Shown: positions 33,918 to 34,321 of the stretch, piece by piece
Layout of the letters: every line of letters starts with the position of its first letter
Numbering within the stretch: the stretch's first letter is position 1
Source: Chromatiaceae bacterium
GTDB lineage: Bacteria > Pseudomonadota > Gammaproteobacteria > Chromatiales > Chromatiaceae
Length of the DNA: 34,321 nt
NCBI GenBank assembly: GCA_022340195.1
Contig: JAJDOL010000009.1
Location: 1-34,321, forward strand
Direction: 5' to 3'
Translations under genes and position numbers: made by a program
Notes under the pieces: model-generated
Told to the model about the DNA's origin: nothing
Seen by the model: only the letters and a program-made list of their open reading frames with translations
Databases searched by the model: none

Positions 33918-34321
33918 CTACCGGTTCCAAGATTCTCCGTAACCATACGGCGGCCCGCTCGTGTAGACGTCTGAATATCCCTCTGGCTCGGATCGAATCG
34001 GCGGCGGTGGGTAGCTGAACCGACGGTAGGGGGCAGGTTGTCGTTTCGGCAAGGGACAAAAGGAGTCGATCCAGCTCCCGGAGCGCCGCCGATCCGGATC
34101 ACCCGCACCCGGGTACGGCGGCTGCCATGTACCAAGATACGGATCCCCGGCACCCGAATAGGAAGCGTGCCGCGGTGGTAAGGGGGGCTGAGGATACCCC
34201 GCTCTGTTGCTCGATGGCGGGTCCAACCAGACGCCATCGCCCCGCATCAGAATCCCGTCCTCGGGTAACTGATCCGCATCCGAATACGGGGCCGGGGTCG
34301 GCACTGCCGAACTGTCCTTTC
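33918..34321 (-). CDS. Pro/Tyr-rich protein, C-terminal part (starts beyond window)
   Basis: The minus frame is open from 33918 to the right edge, so only the last about 134 residues are seen. They are rich in Pro, Tyr, Gly and Asp, with repeats of Y-x-GAGDP (SYSGAGDPYLG, PYPGAGDPDRR) and PPSSNRAGYPQPPLPP. The C-terminus is GYGESWNR. Composition suggests an extended, disordered region of an envelope or secreted protein; no domain is visible. It converges with the cdsA-like gene. The GTG at 34304 is probably not the true start. Confidence 0.55.
   Translation of the reverse strand, partial: KDSSAVPTPAPYSDADQLPEDGILMRGDGVWLDPPSSNRAGYPQPPLPPRHASYSGAGDPYLGTWQPPYPGAGDPDRRRSGSWIDSFCPLPKRQPAPYRRFSYPPPPIRSEPEGYSDVYTSGPPYGYGESWNR

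Noticed and set aside
1-34321. CRISPR arrays, tRNA or rRNA genes, transposases, prophage genes
   Set aside because: None seen: no regularly spaced repeats, no tRNA cloverleaf or CCA-type ends in the gaps, and the only recombinase is the housekeeping XerD.

Overview
The window is a GC-rich stretch of a gammaproteobacterial chromosome. Gene families and gene order (ScpA-ScpB-RluB beside TrpS, YciO and a YciV-like PHP protein; YciB-YciI-parvulin; XerD-DsbC; RdgC; YcgN) fit a free-living, possibly Chromatiales-like gammaproteobacterium. The genus cannot be named from sequence alone. Most of the DNA is ordinary, tightly packed housekeeping sequence. Long open frames antisense to real genes are a by-product of the high GC.

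Bases 1-10318 are one leftward block. In transcription order it reads: PHP exonuclease (YciV/Rnm-like), YciO, M50 site-2 protease, TrpS, ScpA, ScpB, RluB, a small secreted protein, a TlpA-type thioredoxin, GabD-type aldehyde dehydrogenase, and a radical SAM protein that runs off the left edge. Several neighbours overlap by 1-4 bases, which suggests translational coupling.

Bases 10487-15619 hold the clearest accessory gene, placed between the PHP gene and the yciB side of the locus. It is a giant TIR - CHAT-like - nSTAND1 - transmembrane - WD40 gene, resembling STAND-type immune or cell-death proteins. It is broken twice. An out-of-frame junction near 12085 has lost the P-loop half of the NTPase, and one extra C in a five-C run at 15125-15129 shifts the WD40 end. 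The CHAT-like domain also seems to lack both catalytic residues.

Bases 15732-18563 read rightward: an unrecognised helical protein, YciB, YciI and a secreted parvulin isomerase. Next come Cfa (19078-20253), two poorly recognised genes separated by a perfect 13-bp tandem repeat, a leftward membrane-anchored protein of unknown function, and MutS (22852-25413). Leftward genes follow: PP2C phosphatase, DsbC, XerD and Ogt, with YcgN divergent from Ogt.

The most interesting non-coding signal is at 29255-29404, between the convergent ycgN and rdgC genes. On the minus strand a 9/10 FNR/ANR box lies exactly 41.5 bases from a predicted start site with a TAGATT -10 box at -12 to -7. About 100 nt further on is a textbook intrinsic terminator (8-bp GC stem, nine Us). 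This looks like an oxygen-responsive small RNA gene.

After RdgC come a probable 65-aa membrane protein with a strong ribosome-binding site and TTG start, and about 775 bases of non-coding DNA containing a long hairpin. A compact three-gene phospholipid cassette follows (CDP-alcohol phosphatidyltransferase with an atypical motif, PlsC-like acyltransferase, CdsA-like transferase). The right edge carries the C-terminus of a Pro/Tyr-rich protein.
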